A stretch of DNA of 64,000 nucleotides from Botrytis cinerea B05.10 (GCF_000143535.2 NC_037315.1:2170001-2234000), one strand, 5' to 3'; shown: positions 23,162 through 37,067, counted from the first letter of the stretch. Numbers and translations are program-made. The notes: generated by a model not told the origin, from the sequence alone.

Positions 23162-24173
23162 ATGGGGGGCAAATCCGAAAACAAGGCCGGCTACTTCGAT
23201 AAGCTCAAGGGCTTACTCGAGGAGTACAAGTCCATCTTCATCGTCACCGTCGACAATGTCAGCTCTCAACAGATGCACGAGATCCGTGGATCTCTCCGTG
23301 GTGAGGGTGTTGTCTTGATGGGAAAGAACACCATGGTACGTTTACTCGAAATTGATGAATTCTGCTGTCCTTCGCACACCCGGAAAACTAATTTTTGTGT
23401 TTGAATAGGTCCGCCGTGCTGTCAAGGGCTTCGTCAACGACAACCCAGAATACGAGCGTCTCCTTCCTTTCGTCAAGGGTAACGTCGGTTTCGTTTTCAC
23501 CAACCAAGACCTCAAGACCATCCGTGACAAGATTCTCGACAACAAGGTTGCTGCTCCAGCCAGAGCTGGTGCCGTTGCCCCAGCTGATGTCTACGTCCCA
23601 GCCGGTAACACCGGTATGGAACCAGGAAAGACCTCTTTCTTCCAAGCTCTCGGTGTCCCAACCAAGATTGCCCGTGGTACCATTGAAATTACCGCAGACT
23701 TGAAGCTCGTTGAGGCTGGTTCCAAGGTCGGAGCTTCCGAGGCTACCCTTCTTAACATGTTGAACATCTCTCCGTTCACATACGGTATGGGTATCTCCCA
23801 AGTTTACGATGCTGGTAACACTTTCCCACCAAGTGTTCTCGACATCGAAGAGGCCCAACTTCTCAAGGCTTTCAGCAGTGCCATCACCACCATCGCTGCT
23901 ATCTCCTTGGCTGCCAACTTCCCAACCCTTCCATCTGTTATGCACTCTGTTGTCAACAGCTACAAGAAGGTTTTGGCCGTTGCCATCTCAACCGACTACA
24001 GCTGGTCTGAGATTGATGAGTTGAAGGACCGAATTGCCAACCCAGAGGCCTACGCCAGTGCCGGACCTGCCGTTACTGAGGCTGCCCCAGCTGCCGTTGC
24101 TGAGGAGGCCAAGAAGGAGGAGTCCGAGGCTGAGGAGTCCGCTGATGAGGGATTCGGAGGAATGTTCGACTAA
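23162..24173 (+). CDS. rpp0: 60S acidic ribosomal protein P0
   Basis: Two exons: 23162-23335 and 23409-24173; 312 aa, the usual size. P0 anchors the P1/P2 stalk to the large subunit and helps recruit translation factors. The L10-type rRNA-binding domain is at the N-terminus ([43 protein letters not shown]) and is followed by the family segments [33 protein letters not shown] and INISPF-like [12 protein letters not shown]. The Ala-rich hinge and acidic tail end in EGFGGMFD, the conserved stalk peptide in slightly shortened form. Codon use is strongly biased to C-ending codons compared with its neighbours, as expected for high expression. Confidence 0.98.
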
Positions 24174-24560
24174 ATTCGCCAATGATATATCTGAAATGAA
24201 TTCTGTGTATGTCTGAAAGGATATATAAGAAAACATCAAGATTATCTAGTTGTCATCCAAGTATCTTGACTCTGGAAAAATGAAAAAATTTAACAAGCCA
24301 AAGCATGTGTATCGTGGAATGACAATGAAATGTGATGTGAAAATCACAAGTCTATTATTTCCAAAAGGTTCGTCGCTGTTTCTTCATTTAGTCGCACAAT
24401 TTTCTCAAGCTTTGTGATGAACAAATCATAGCTTTTTAACCCCGAGTGCATGCGCACGTTGAAGATTAAAAACAACAACACTCTAATTTTTTCCTGAATG
24501 CTTTTTAAATTTATCATTGTGTCATACAAACATTCGTGATCGTGATCAATTGCTGACCAT
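24174..24560. other. convergent intergenic region, 387 bp
   Basis: 3' flanks of rpp0 and msh1. Nothing else seen. Confidence 0.5.
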
Positions 24561-27500
24561 CTATTCAGGATTTACATCTTTTTCCAATATCTGCCTAGCG
24601 ACCTTGATAGCTTCTCTCGGTAATCCAGCCAATTTAGCAACCTTGAGAGCGTGACTCTGTCTGTTGATACCCTCCTTTAATTTATACATGTATCTAAATG
24701 CTCCATCCGTGTTCCCATCCTCTTCCACATCCGTACAATAAAATCCCACTGCATCCATATTGTTTTCTTCTATCAAATCTACCAATGCATGGAAATGTGT
24801 CGCGAACAGTGCCCTGCATTTGTTCACATGATAAAGATGATGCAAACATGCAAAGGCCACGGCCACACCGTCAGTTGGTGTTGTTCCTCTACCAATCTCA
24901 TCCATGATGACGAATGATCGTGAAGTCGCATTCTTGAGAATCGTCGCACTCTCCAACATCTCCACCATAAATGTCGATTGATCTCGGTAGAGATTATCTG
25001 CAGAACCAACACGACTGAATATATGATCTACAATCCCCAGCTCTGCATATTCAGCAGGTACATATGATCCAACTTGTGCAAGAACCGTGATCAATGCATT
25101 TTGGCGCAGAAAAGTACTTTTGCCAGCCATGTTGGGACCGGTAATTAGCCATGCTTTGTGAACGTCTCCTACAAGACAATCATTGGAAATAAAGCTTCGA
25201 CCTTCTTCCTTTAACCCAGTCTCAACAGTAGGGTGTCTTCCGCCAATGATTTTGTGCGCAGAACTTGCATTGAGGGTAGGACGAGTCCAACCTCTTTCAT
25301 TTGCCAATGTAGCAAGTGAACACGCGATATCAATTTCATCCAGTACAGCTGCATTACGACGAAGTTTCACGAGGTTGGTAATAGCCAATTCACGAAGTTT
25401 ATAAAACAATCGTTGTTCTTCAGCTCGAATGTGGATGCGACATTGATCAATTTCTTGACCGAGGAATGTCCATTCGGGGTGATGAAGAGAACGGGTACTT
25501 TTGCTTGAGCTGATGGTGCGGGCTTCGGGGATGTCAAGATTTATATCTCTCCCTTTGACGTGGCAGATGTGACCGAGGCCGGGGGTGAAGCGAAGGGTGA
25601 GACTTGTTGCGCCGAGACGGTCGCAGAGAGAAGCTGCTAAAGCGGTCTTTTGATTTGCTAGAGAAGATAGTTCTTTGTGGAGACGTTTGAGGGTTGGCGT
25701 GGCACTTGGTTTCATGATCCAGGCCTCACTCTCTTGGTTGTAATATTCGCGAAGGCTGGTAGGTTTCTTGCGGTTGCTTTTCCGAAGGATGGATGTTTCT
25801 TCCGTGTTTCCTTCCGAGGCGACGATTGCTTCGGCCAATGCTTGCATCTCTCCACTCTCACCTTCCTCAATACGATGCTGCTGAACTAGACCTTCTTCGT
25901 CGATAGCTTCTGTGATTGCTTGGGCGAGTTCCATTGGTTCTTTGAGGTGAATGCGAGTAAGTAATTCTTGTATGCAAGGCTTGGGCGTTGCATTATGAAC
26001 TCCGAGTGCGAATGCCAAATCTCGAGTAGCATGTATCGTGCTAGCCAAATCTAGAAGATCATCGCCATCTCCTCTGCCAAATGCAAACTTTTGCAGTAAA
26101 CGATGGGAATCATGGCTGCGTTTCAGGAGAGTTATTACTCGGTCTCGAAGGTTCTCACTTTCGAGCATGTATGTCACGAGATCGAGTCGAGAGTTTATCA
26201 CATCTAGAGATGTTGAAGGCGATGCTATTCTTTACGTTAGCCTTCGAGAAATATTGAAATTGGCCCAAATTATGGAGAAACACAAAACTTACCAAGCCAA
26301 TTCTCCAATAATCTTGCGCCCCCTTTTGTGACTGTACGTCGGATCGTGTGCAATAAACTACCACTGAAAACATCTTCCTTGATGGTCCTCTTGATTTCTA
26401 GAGCCCTCATAGTATTCTTGTCGATTCCCATAACATTCAACTGGCGAACCGGAGGTTGTAGTCTCATGTTCGTACTTTGTAATCTCGTTTCAACATAATG
26501 AAGTAAGCAACTACCAGCCGATATCTCTTCCTCTGTGAAGGTGTCTATCGAGGATGGTGAAACTGCTGATTCTAGCATGGGGGTCCACTCGGATATGGGC
26601 TTCACCCCTGAAAGCGTTGCATAAGTGATCATGCGGTGTTCGTCGGTGAGAATGGTAAATATTTCGTGACTTTTCAAGGATTGTATCTCTTCATCCAACA
26701 CAATTTCGCGTGGAGCAATACGGGCCAGGAAGGAAGGAAGTTGTGAAAGCGACGACTTTTGGGTGAAGAAGTGACCAGTTGACAGATCTAGCCAAGCCAA
26801 ACCAATTGATTTACGATGCTCCTCATATTCAATATCGTCAACTGTGTCACCGTGCTCTATGTGTATTGCAAGCACATAATTATTCGAAAGAGGGTCCATG
26901 AAACCTTCATCGATGAGAGTACCAGGTGTGACAACTCGGGAGACTCTTCGATCATGCATCAGTCCTCCAGATTTTACCTTGTCCGAAACATCATTTGGGA
27001 ACTCTTCCGATATGGCAACATATCGATTTAAATCTTGAACAAGTATCTTTAAGTAACGATCAAGTTGATGAAACGGAAATCCAGCCTATTTACCATTATT
27101 ACATAACAGGATAACATCATGATGATAACTTACCATTGACACAGGCCCAGCATTTGTTTTCTTATGGGAAGTTTTAAGACCCAGAAGTGGACCAAATTCG
27201 TCCGCATGCTCAAAATATAATTCGTAGAAACCTCCAACACGGGTTATAACCACGCAGTTCTCAAATTTAGCCATGTTGCTACGGACCTGCATAATCACAG
27301 TTGGGTACAGTGGTGTTTCATTCTCAAATTCCAATGGCTCCAGAGGAAGTAATCCTTGAGGAAGTTCTACTTCACCTGATGCTTTAGCTTTTTTCAAACT
27401 TTTCTCGGCAGTTGACGTAGATGGAGGATCTTGTGATTCGTGTATCTCTGAGGATTCAGAGTCGACAACAATCAAGCCTTGGGGCAAACTCTCCATGCGC

Positions 27501-27955
27501 CTGGCTCTCCTTGGTGGTTTCTCCTTCTTTGTATCCTCTTCAACATCGTCCAACGTTGCAGAAATTTGCAGTTCTTCAGATCGAGCTGTGGCTGGCTCTG
27601 GTTCCTGAAGTAAATCTTGGACATCTTCAAAAAATTCCAGAGAAACTCTCTCTGAAGATTTATCCCTTTTTAGCGATTGCTCCAAATTCAAAGGTTCCAA
27701 AGGCCTCAAATCCAATCCATGAGGAAGATCATTGAAATTAAAAGTAGATTTCGTTTTCTTTCCTCGACGGAAAGCCAGAGATCTGGACGAAATGACATTA
27801 TTGCGAGCAGTCGATGACAGAGTGAAACGAGACGAAGAATTGCCCATACATCTTCTAGTACTTAAGGAAGGGAATGGAACAAAAGCATTATATCTGCGAA
27901 AGTTCCTCGCATTAAAGAATGACATTGGGGGATCTTCAAAAGCTCGACATTCCAA
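24561..27955 (-). CDS. msh1: mitochondrial MutS homolog Msh1
   Basis: Three exons: 27955-27134, 27085-26293 and 26224-24561; 1092 aa (or 1082 from the ATG at 27925). It is an ATP-dependent DNA mismatch-recognition protein. The long Arg/Ser-rich N-terminus without acidic residues (FFNARNFRRYNAFVPFPSLS) reads as a mitochondrial targeting sequence, and the large linker before domain I is typical of Msh1. Domain I carries the mismatch-binding Phe-x-Glu type motif (RVGGFYELYFEHA). The C-terminal ATPase has Walker A GPNMAGKSTFLRQNA, Walker B FVIMDEIGRGTTPTDG and the dimer-interface histidine segment ALFATHFHAL. No nuclear-type helix-turn-helix tail is evident. It lies convergent with rpp0. Confidence 0.93.
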
Positions 27956-28892
27956 TTGATGTGGACATTAACCAAATTGAGAAAGCGTGATGAAGGTGAT
28001 AAACGTGAGGGGTCAATGCAGCGGGATTACTAATAAGCCTTGGACCGTTTTGCTGGCAGACGCAAACGGGGAAACTCTGAGTGACGTGTCCAATCACAAG
28101 GAGGGAATCGTCTACCCGGGTACGTAAACGAAAACTCAAAGAGAAGGTACGTTCAAAACGTGACTTTACAATTATGTTACGATCATATTGAAATTCAACG
28201 TATATATCTATGTAAGTCTACATAAATCTACATAAATCTATATATATACATATATATACATATATATCAAATCTCGAATATGCGGTACCACCTACCTGCT
28301 ACGTACGCGGTATTTGTAAAGAGAGAACGAAGCTTTATCATCCATCAGTAATCTACTCGAGTACCTGGTAGCAGCCTTTTACCAATTGCTTACTTAAAGC
28401 TATGGTAATGTTTTCATCAGAATCAGCCAATCTAATTCTGGAATGTGAACGGCACATGAATGTGGGACCTTTCCTCCTTGCGTGCTTTTCCTCCGTACTT
28501 ACTTCCAGCATGCTAGAATTGATTAGCCAACCACTTATTAAAGCATCTGTAATCAACTCGCTAACACGTTTATGGAAATAATGATTCATTCCGAGACGGA
28601 CTTACCTCATGGAGCCCTAGTGATGCATCAGAAGTACGAGTATCTAGGTGCTTGGTAGCTTTCTCTAACCCCTCAATTGCGTCTTTGGCGTTATCCCAAC
28701 CGAGACTCAATATCGATGATGGATGATGAATGAATGCATATAAGAAGGGCGAGACTTTCCAATCTGTTCGAGTCTTTTCTTTATTCCTCATCATTCAGTC
28801 TTCTCTCTGCCCAAGTCTCTCTCATACTTCATACTCACATTCTTCATATCAATCTTCCCTCTCTCAATTAATTCTCTATCAAATCTCTCACC
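27956..28892. promoter_or_regulatory. divergent region msh1 / pst2-like, 937 bp
   Basis: Contains a tract at 28199-28268 made of CTACATAAAT units and alternating TATATACA, then ordinary sequence with a CT-rich leader (28795-28890) just before the quinone reductase ATG, a common feature of strongly expressed fungal genes. Short minus-strand ORFs here are not supported. Confidence 0.5.
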
Positions 28893-29957
28893 ATGGCTCC
28901 TAAAGTAGCTATTGTTTTCGTGAGTATTTCTCTATACCATCCCCATTATTGCATGGAATGGAAAGACTAGACCCCTCGAGTTTATCTTCATGTGCCGTTG
29001 GCTCAATCTTGTCCACCCATACGTATAGAATATACGCACTGCATTCCACATGAACCCATCATTTATGATATTTCGAATTCGTCCCCCAAACCAAATGCCA
29101 TAATACTAATCACCATATCTCCCACAGTACTCCATGTATGGCCACATCCAAAAGCTTGCCGAGGCCGAACAAGCAGGTCTCAAAAAAGCCGGAATTGAAG
29201 CCGATCTCTTCCAGTAAGTTTTATACTATCACGTTCGAAAGATATCAAAAACTCAATACTGATCCACCAAATAGAGTTCCAGAGACTCTTCCTCAAGAGG
29301 TCTTGACTAAGATGCACGCTCCCGCCAAATCCAACATTCCAGTTATCGACCCAAGCACTCTTGCGAACTATGTAAGTCTGACCAATCCACTTTGAGCCAT
29401 AAAACCACGCCATCCTAAGCTTCCAATCCAATCTCATTCGCATACCCCTTATCCACTTAGCTAACATTGCCCAGGACGCATTCCTCTTCGGTATCCCAAC
29501 CAGATATGGTAACTTCCCCGCCCAGTGGAAAGCCTTCTGGGACGCTACCGGAAGCCAATGGCAAACCGGAGGCTACTGGGGAAAATTCGCCGGAATCTTC
29601 GTTTCCACCGGTACTCCAGGTGGCGGACAAGAAAGCACCGTTATTGCTTCTCTCTCAACATTAGCTCATCACGGCATCATCTATGTTCCATTGGGTTATG
29701 CAAAGTCGTTCGCACAACTCGCAAATTTGGAAGAGGTTAGAGGTGGCTCCCCATGGGGTGCGGGTTCTTTCGCTGTAAGTCTTTCTTCTGCCCGTTTCAG
29801 GGGATTGTGTTGGGGTATACTGCATGAGTGAGAATATAGAACTGATATTTTATAGGGCGCCGATGGATCTCGATCACCCTCTGCACTCGAGTTAGAACTT
29901 GCTACCATTCAAGGTGAGGAGTTTGGAAAGACCATCAGCAAAGTCAACTTCGCGTGA
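28893..29957 (+). CDS. NAD(P)H:quinone oxidoreductase, WrbA/Pst2 flavodoxin-like
   Basis: Five exons: 28893-28919, 29128-29213, 29275-29371, 29475-29774 and 29856-29957; 203 aa, normal for the family. It performs two-electron reduction of quinones with FMN and protects against oxidative stress. The FMN phosphate loop is [11 protein letters not shown] (family S/T-x-T/Y-G-H), followed by VPETLPQEV, the [15 protein letters not shown] loop, FWDATGSQW and [12 protein letters not shown], all diagnostic for WrbA/Pst2/Ycp4. The first exon is only 27 nt (MAPKVAIVF). It is probably cytosolic or eisosome-associated as in yeast. A further intron may lie in the 3' UTR, since GTAAGT occurs just after the stop. 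Confidence 0.95.
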
Positions 29958-30699
29958 CTAGATGTAAGTGAATCCGACGACAACAGTCAATAATTGCAAT
30001 TAATTTACACAGCTAACCTTCTTTAATAGGGTTCTACCGCAACCAAAGGAGAAGTAAAGTCAGAATCAACTTTGACAAATAGCAATGGAGCAACCAAAAA
30101 TACCCAACAAACAAACCAGAAAACAGGCAAAGAAGAAACTGGGGCTAAAGATAGGGAAGGTCCATGTGGCTTACCTGCCAAATGCACAATTCAATAATTT
30201 AAAACTTCTAATAGCAGAATTTACAACCTTCAGATACAATTTTCAGAAGCTCATGACGGGTGGTTATCCAAATGGCGTGACATAAATGATATGATGCAAG
30301 CGACATGAACACGCTGACGGTAAATGATCCATAATACATTGCATTCAAAATTTTGGTACATTACATTTTCACAAAACTACGTCCTCATACAAGGGATGTA
30401 CATATAGTTGATTATATGTGTGGCATCTTTTGTAGAGTACCCTCCCGTTATTGAATCAGTCGTCTCAAGTTGCCATGACCGATTCTAATTCCCACCTCGG
30501 CCGATGTGCAATAATCTATTTTACATTGTGGTTGTCTCAAAACGCCACGCTCCTGAAAGAAGATATGACCTCCACATAACGCCTCAAGTTAAACATTGGA
30601 ATCATACAGTACATGAAAGGGACAAATGTAAACATGTAACAGAAGTGTAACAAAAGACGTAAATACTATGCATGTATGTATGACTACTCTGCCCTTTCT
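29958..30699. other. convergent intergenic region, 742 bp
   Basis: 3' UTRs of the quinone reductase and the Snt2-like gene. A 66-codon ORF (30085-30285) has no recognisable content and is not called. Confidence 0.5.
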
Positions 30700-33600
30700 T
30701 CAAGAGAGTAAATTTGCTAGTGATGGACTCGCGCTTGCTCCCCCATTGACCTGATTGTTATTTGGCCTCACACCATTTAACGGAGGAAGACCATTGGGTG
30801 GGGGAGGTAGTCCATTCAATTGCCGGTTGAGCTGTGGACTACCGTGTGGTGGTCCGTGTGGTGGTCCATGTGGTGCACCATACGGACGAGAATGCATAGG
30901 CGCACCGTGTTGCGAGAAAGGGTGTTCCGGGGCACGAGGAGGCGGTCCTCCATTCGTCAAATGATGAGGAGGGGGTCTATTAGAAACATATGATCCGTAA
31001 CTTCCATTTTGCATATGCATGGGCGGAGGTCCAGGGATTCGATGAGGAGAGGGCGGATAACCGTTGGGCAAACGTCCATTTTGATGAGGGGATGGCTGTA
31101 GACCTTGCACGGGCTGACGATTATGAGGTGGCCCTCCCAATTGTGGCGCACCTCCAGGCATCCTTGGTGAATGATTGCCATTAACTTGATGTATGGCAGC
31201 GACATTCGTTGGAACTGGGGATTGACGAAGCCAGTTGTTGTATGGAGTATTGGAAGGATACGATGGAGGTTGGGGCGGCCATGGATATTGATGCGGCGTA
31301 TGATTGCGCTCAAGCTCTGGCGGAGGAATGTTCGCAATGATAGGCGTAGAAGTCGGAATAGGGAGGGGTGCGGGAGGTCTAGAAACCTCACGATCGCTTG
31401 CCATGACTATAGGCATGGGTGGAGGCGTCGGTATTGGCGTAGGTTGCTTTCGAATTTTCTTCCAATGACACTGATGGCACTGAAATTCCGTAGGTAGAGC
31501 CGGCTTTTTGGTATTTTGATCCAAGGCTGCGGCTGCGAGTGCAACATGAGCTCCACTTCTTTCACCTGTTGGGGCACTAGGCAAGTGGCCATTGGCGAGT
31601 CCAGGGCTCTCCGATTTAGTAGGATCGTGATCCAGTATGGCATTTAAGGGGGCTGCAGGGCTGCTTGTTGCAACAGTAGTCTCAATCATCGGCCACCATT
31701 TAGGGCTGATGTCAACACTACAAGTGGCACACGTTCTCTCTGTATCACGCACAGAAAGTGAAGTGCTCACTGGTGAATCCTCAACTTTGACCAATGCTAA
31801 AGAAGCACGTCTATTTGTTGTAGGAGTCGATATAGGAGCCCCTGTAGATGTGCGACGATTTTGGGATATTGGGATATTGACAGAACTGGCGGCTCTGGTA
31901 GATTGGTTGACGAGGTTCGCTTTACGAACTGTGCCAGTCAGTGCCAAGTCTGCCTGCTTAAAATTCTGTACATAGAGTTGTAAAGCATTGAGGCCCGTTT
32001 CGTCAACGATGTCGTGCATACGATGGACAATAGTCTTGGTCGGTACATGTTCTTTGCACCAGACAGCAGCAGACATGGCGCCATTTTCACCATTAATATT
32101 CACAACGTTGTGTTGGTCGCGGCGAGAACCCTTTACGGGGGCGATATCAAAACCTAGAATATACCCATTTTGGTGCGCACATTCTACGTGCACTGCAATG
32201 CTAATTAGTAAGATGAAAACTTGAGTATGTGATTAGAACCTTACCTGGTGCTCGACATGAATGGCAATTTACACAGGCACCACCTTTCTTCTTGCATGCT
32301 TTGCAAACTTCGTCATACCTACTCGAAGGAATCGATGGGATTCCTTCAGATGGAACGAGGGCTTTCGCGTCTCCGAACTTCACTTCGGGTGTAAATACAG
32401 CACAGGTGACGTGTACCCAATTGTTATTGGCTGTGCGCTTCAATGGCTCCCGTGGATTGACAGGCTTGTTGTATTCTTCCTGCTTCTTTCGAAAGTAGTC
32501 TGCAGATTTCTGTGCATTTTCTCTCTCCACGCGATCTCGCTCACGCTCCTTTTCAGACTTCTTCTTATGAGAAGCCCTGGGCGGTTCCACAAAATCGTGC
32601 TCTGTAGACTCTATCGGGCAAAGCATGCATTTGTATTGCTAAAATCGTGAGTAATAGAACAGATGCAATGAAGAACTCGAATGAACTTACAATTGATACC
32701 TTGGGATCTTTATCGTTCTGGCACATGTCACAGGTCCATTTGCTGGGGCTTCGGTTATCGACAACGCCATAACAATTTCGATGCACGGCCATCCTGCAAT
32801 CTTTGCAGGAAAGGTGCTGATCTCCCAATGGTTCCAATTGGGCGCAAACAGCACATGGAAGAAGTTTCGGCTTGGGGACTTCTGGAGGCGGAGGCGGAGG
32901 AGGAGGAGGTTTCTCTACTATTGGCTTCTTCTTTGGCTGCGCAGGCGCTACTATATTACTACTTTCAAGCGCAGAATCAGAAGCTTCTTTATTATCTGAA
33001 TTGGTTTTAACTTTCTTCTTGGGCGGTTCTGACGCTGTTGGCACTGGAGGTGCAGGTGCAGGTGTGCTAGAAGTCGAGACAGGTGCTGTAGTGGGGAGAG
33101 CATCTATTTGTCCAAACCCTTCGTTTGCAGCCTTGAGTTCTCTAAGGTATTCTTCATCCATTTTCCGTTTAGAAGCTCGTCCTCCTGTGGCCGCCATCTT
33201 CTTGGCTACTTCATCAACATCTTCATACTGTATCGCATAACGGCGCCAAAGTTCTGCACATCTTTGACATAATGCCAACACAAGCTGGTTGCCTCTCTCC
33301 TTTGCGGCTCCTTTGCTATTGGAGTTTTCGGGGACAGTAGCGCCCACAGGGGTGTTGGGAGCTCGTCTCCATCTCTGCGAGCTTCTTACGGAACAAAATT
33401 TACATTGGAATCCCTTCTTTTTCTGCAAAACTTTCTCGTTGTCAAAAGCTGAATCGTCGTGTTCATCGGCAATGTCATCCTGTAACTTTCCCAAGGCTGC
33501 CTCTGCCTTTTTGGCCTCCTTTTTGCCTTTTCGTCCTGAATAATTACCCCAAATCTGCTTTCCTCTATCCGTCTTTTTCCATGTATAGTAAAAACGTACG

Positions 33601-36068
33601 ACATCGGCAGGGCTCATTGTCTTTACATGCCTTTTAATGCTAAGCCACTCAGACCCAAACTTGTTAACGCCGTCCTCGAATTTTTTAAGTTCGGCGGGAC
33701 TTGGTTCTGGCTCCTTGAATGTCTTCTTGTCGGTTTTCGAGAGTGCATCAAGTGCTTTGTCTACATCAAATTTGTTTGAATAGAGTAATTGTAGGGCTAC
33801 ATCCAGCAGATTAGTTGACAATTCAGGCAGGCCTAACGGCTTCGCCATTGTTTTTGCACGAATCATGTAATCATTGACCAATTGCTCATACGCAGGAACA
33901 TCCAAGTGTGAAGCACTGTCATCCGTTCCCCGTTCAGCATCGCTAGAAACTTCGCCCACTTCTGGAATTTTGAACTGCAACGTCGCCGTATTTTTGGGAT
34001 CATCGTTACTTGCATCCTCACCCCGATTGATATAGCCATTCGGCTCGTCCATTACCCAAATTGGACGTTTTTCTCGAGCAATTTTGTCGGCTTCTAGTGC
34101 GGCCATAGTTTCTTTCGATAGCTTTGCATCCTTTCTGTGGCTACTGCTTCCTCCCTTGACGTATTTCTTCTTTATTTCTATGGCCTTGACATACTCCACA
34201 GGTCTACCATGCCAAGCTGTAACATTGGCTTGATGGCGATTCCCAATCCGAGAGCTAGCCCTTGGATAGATACGATCGTCATAATCCAGTGCATCTTCAA
34301 CCTTGCAGTGTATACCCAAGTACCGAAAGAGCCAAAGGCTCGCTTGATGAACCTGTTCCGCTGTGCCTGGATGAATAGACATTTCGACGTCCTGGGAGCC
34401 TGATGAGGTGTTCCCGTTCGTATCAAGCGCATCACCTACTGCAGTAGGCAAATCATCTTCGTCTTCGTTCATTTCATCGTCGTCAACTTCAACGATTCCA
34501 TCTGTAATATTAGGGGTGTTGCGAGCCTCGAGTTTCTTTTCTTGGGCCTTGCTGCAAGGTCCACAAGCCCAAGCGAAGCCGCGCGAGGGTTTCTTCAACA
34601 ATGGCGGATTCACACAGCTCATGTGGTAGGTGTTCAAACAAACCGCACAGTCAACAGAATCGTTGCTATGAGAATGTTAGCTAAATTCGTTACTTGAGAA
34701 TCCAGAAATACACACCTTGCACTGTATCTGCTGCAACGTTTACAGGTTTTCACAGCGCTGGTAAACTCCTTGCCACGCCCCACCTCCACAATAATATATT
34801 TCCACCTTTCATCAAGGACTTTCTTGACTGAAACGGGTACATTTATGACCTGAAAAACGGGTATAACATCGTAATATCGATGAATGTAACGATCGTACAA
34901 TTTATCGTACCAGAAGCTATCCTTCGTCATTCTCAAGACATCGAGCTTCTCGACTTCGGCCTTGTGCTTGATCTGACATTTTCCACGTAAAGCTGTGAGA
35001 GGGCTAATATCGGAGTGCATGGAAGCGAACACTTGACGCGTATCGCTAACCTTCTTTCCAATTTCTTTGGGTCGGTAATACCAGTTGAGTCGTAGTGCGT
35101 CAATGGGCTCCTTGACGTTATTATTGATGTGTAAGAATTCCATAATCCGACCAAGATAGTATGGTTCACCGGGAGGTTCACAGACAAGATACACGTGATC
35201 TGGCAATGCGTTAGTATTTGAAGAGGATTGGAAAAATGGCTGGTAGATCCATGGCCTTAGTATGCGTACCATTGGCTGATAGAACAGTGCCATCATCCGC
35301 TACAAGTTTATCGTCCTTTAAACGTGCTCCACAGTCATCGAAGCTCAACATGTTAGAGTCATGCATAGCCATGCTGACTCTAGGAGCATATGTATGTACT
35401 GACGGACCATTTTGTGCGACATTTTGTAACGAAGATGCAGCTGCACTTGCCGCCGTTTGGGCAGGAGGTTTCTTTTTCTTAGAATTTTGAGACGTTGGTA
35501 CCGATGGGTTTGCAGAGAACGTAGAGGTACCAGGGATAGGTTCCTTGTTATTGTTTTGTGACGTTGCAACAGGCTCTGGTTCTGGAACGGTTGTCTTCTT
35601 TGCAGTAGTTGTCGGTGGCGCATTGTCCGCAGACGTTGAAGGGCGAGAGTCATTGACCCGAGCGGCCTTGCGCCCCTCTTTCATGGCCGCTGCAATTTCA
35701 ATATCCACGTCCATCTCCTTGTCCTCTGCATAATTGATTCTTGATGTACCGGTTCGATTGCGCGATCGAGTGCCGTAAGCGGCACCACCGACACCGTTGG
35801 CCCCAGCATCCTTATTCGATCGATTGGAAGATGTTGAATTGGTCGCGGTCATAGGCTGAGATTCGAAATCGCGAAGAGCTAATAATTCCTTCTCCAATCC
35901 TTTCCCAGGCGCAGCAGTCGAAGCCTTACTTTCAGGCACAATTTCCATCTCATTTACAGCCGGCGAGTCGTTGGCAGCGGATACATTCTCAACCGCATTG
36001 CTCTCTTGTGGGGGGAGGGTTTTGGATGAGGCTTCGACGCTGGTGCCAGCATTAATTTCTTTGGTCAT
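30700..36068 (-). CDS. snt2: BAH/PHD/ELM2-SANT chromatin protein, Snt2-like
   Basis: Five exons: 36068-35270, 35199-34716, 34665-32691, 32638-32245 and 32192-30700; 1714 aa. Domains in order: a disordered Ser/Asn/Thr-rich N-terminus; BAH about 240-385 (DHVYLVCEPPGEPYYLGRI); first PHD about 416-460 (CKRCSRYS...CAVCLNTYHMSC, split by intron 2); ELM2-like about 530-590; SANT about 745-795 (FEDGVNKFGSEWLSIKRHV); a GATA-like finger (CKFCSVRSSQRWRRAP...LCQRCAELWRR); a second PHD (CAVCAQLEPLGDQHLSC) running into an extended PHD zinc knuckle (CMLCPIESTEHDF; WVHVTCAVFTPEV; HVECAHQNGYILGFDI). The tail is Pro/Gly/Asn/His-rich. This order is that of fungal Snt2, a nuclear histone-binding protein linked to Rpd3-type deacetylase, stress response and autophagy genes. 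Confidence 0.9.
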
Positions 36069-36669
36069 GACGATTGCGTCGCGAACAAATTCGTGGCTTG
36101 GACAATCGAATCTCAGACTGTGAATTGGAGCGCTTCCCGCGAGAACGAGGTGCGAGAAGCGCTATATACGAGGCTGTCGGACGATTGTTGCGAGGTCTCG
36201 ACCCATCAGAGAGGTTCGAGGTTATGGAATTTGTTAGATATGGATCGAAACGAAAGACTGAGAACAGTATAGTTGGGGTGGTGGATTTTTTTGATATCGT
36301 AGAAAGTGTGGATGCGGAAGGACCACAGGGTGACAATGAGTAGAACTAAAGACGAGGCTGTTTGTGAGCTCCCAAGAACATGTATGTTAAGTGAAGAGAT
36401 GCACCAACCCTGGACAAATGACCGAAACTGGGTAATGTAATACTCTCCACAGTCGGGGGACGTAGCAAGTTAATGTTAAGGCGAACCAAAGGTTCTGAAA
36501 GGGTGTCCAAAAAGGAATTATAAAGGTTTGGATGAATGCTCTGGTAGAAATTCGAGGATTGGGTGAAAGGAAGTATGAAATGGGCGGAGGAGAGTTGGGT
36601 GGTAGAAGCAATATGATGGTTGTAAAAGGTGGTTCTGTACCTTGCCGTATATTTGAAAAGAGAGATATT

Positions 36670-36697
36670 AGGTAGGTAGGAAGGTAGGCAGGTAGGT
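36670..36697 (+). repeat. (TAGG)n-type imperfect tetranucleotide repeat
   Basis: Run of AGGTAGGTAGG/AAGG/CAGG units. A similar GGTAGG/GCAGG/TGGG run follows at about 37435-37461. Confidence 0.75.
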
Positions 36698-36957
36698 GCC
36701 AGGAAGATATTTAAGTTGGTAAGAATAGATGGGGTGGGTTGCACGGATATGGGTAAGCTTTGGGAAGAGGATACAGAATCCAGATCAGATAGATATTACT
36801 CCTAGGTGGGCAGTTCCGTCTATTCCAGTCTCGCTCTAGTCCGTAAACTCTTTTTCCGTGTGTCGATGTTCAGGAAGAAGCGATCCAGTGGTGGTAGTCA
36901 GTAGGCACTCTCCGCGAACATCGACCGCAGCAGTGATAAACAGTAGGTGTAATAAAT

Positions 36958-36980
36958 GGGGATGGTGATGGTGATGGTGA
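36958..36980 (+). repeat. (GGTGAT)n hexanucleotide repeat
   Basis: Four copies of GATGGT in a row. Confidence 0.75.
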
Positions 36981-37056
36981 TCACTGGTCTGGTGGTTGGT
37001 GAAGATGGGCGTAAGGCATGAAGGAAGCATGGCATGAAGCGATGCTAGTACGGATT

Positions 37057-37067
37057 ATGTATGTATG

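Noticed and set aside
23388..23945. 185-codon ORF antisense to rpp0
   Set aside because: Mirror of the strongly codon-biased P0 exon. Low-complexity composition and exact overlap show it is a shadow frame.
28353..28794. Two minus-strand ORFs between msh1 and the quinone reductase
   Set aside because: No motif, no joining splice pattern that gives a sensible protein, and position within a promoter/leader region.
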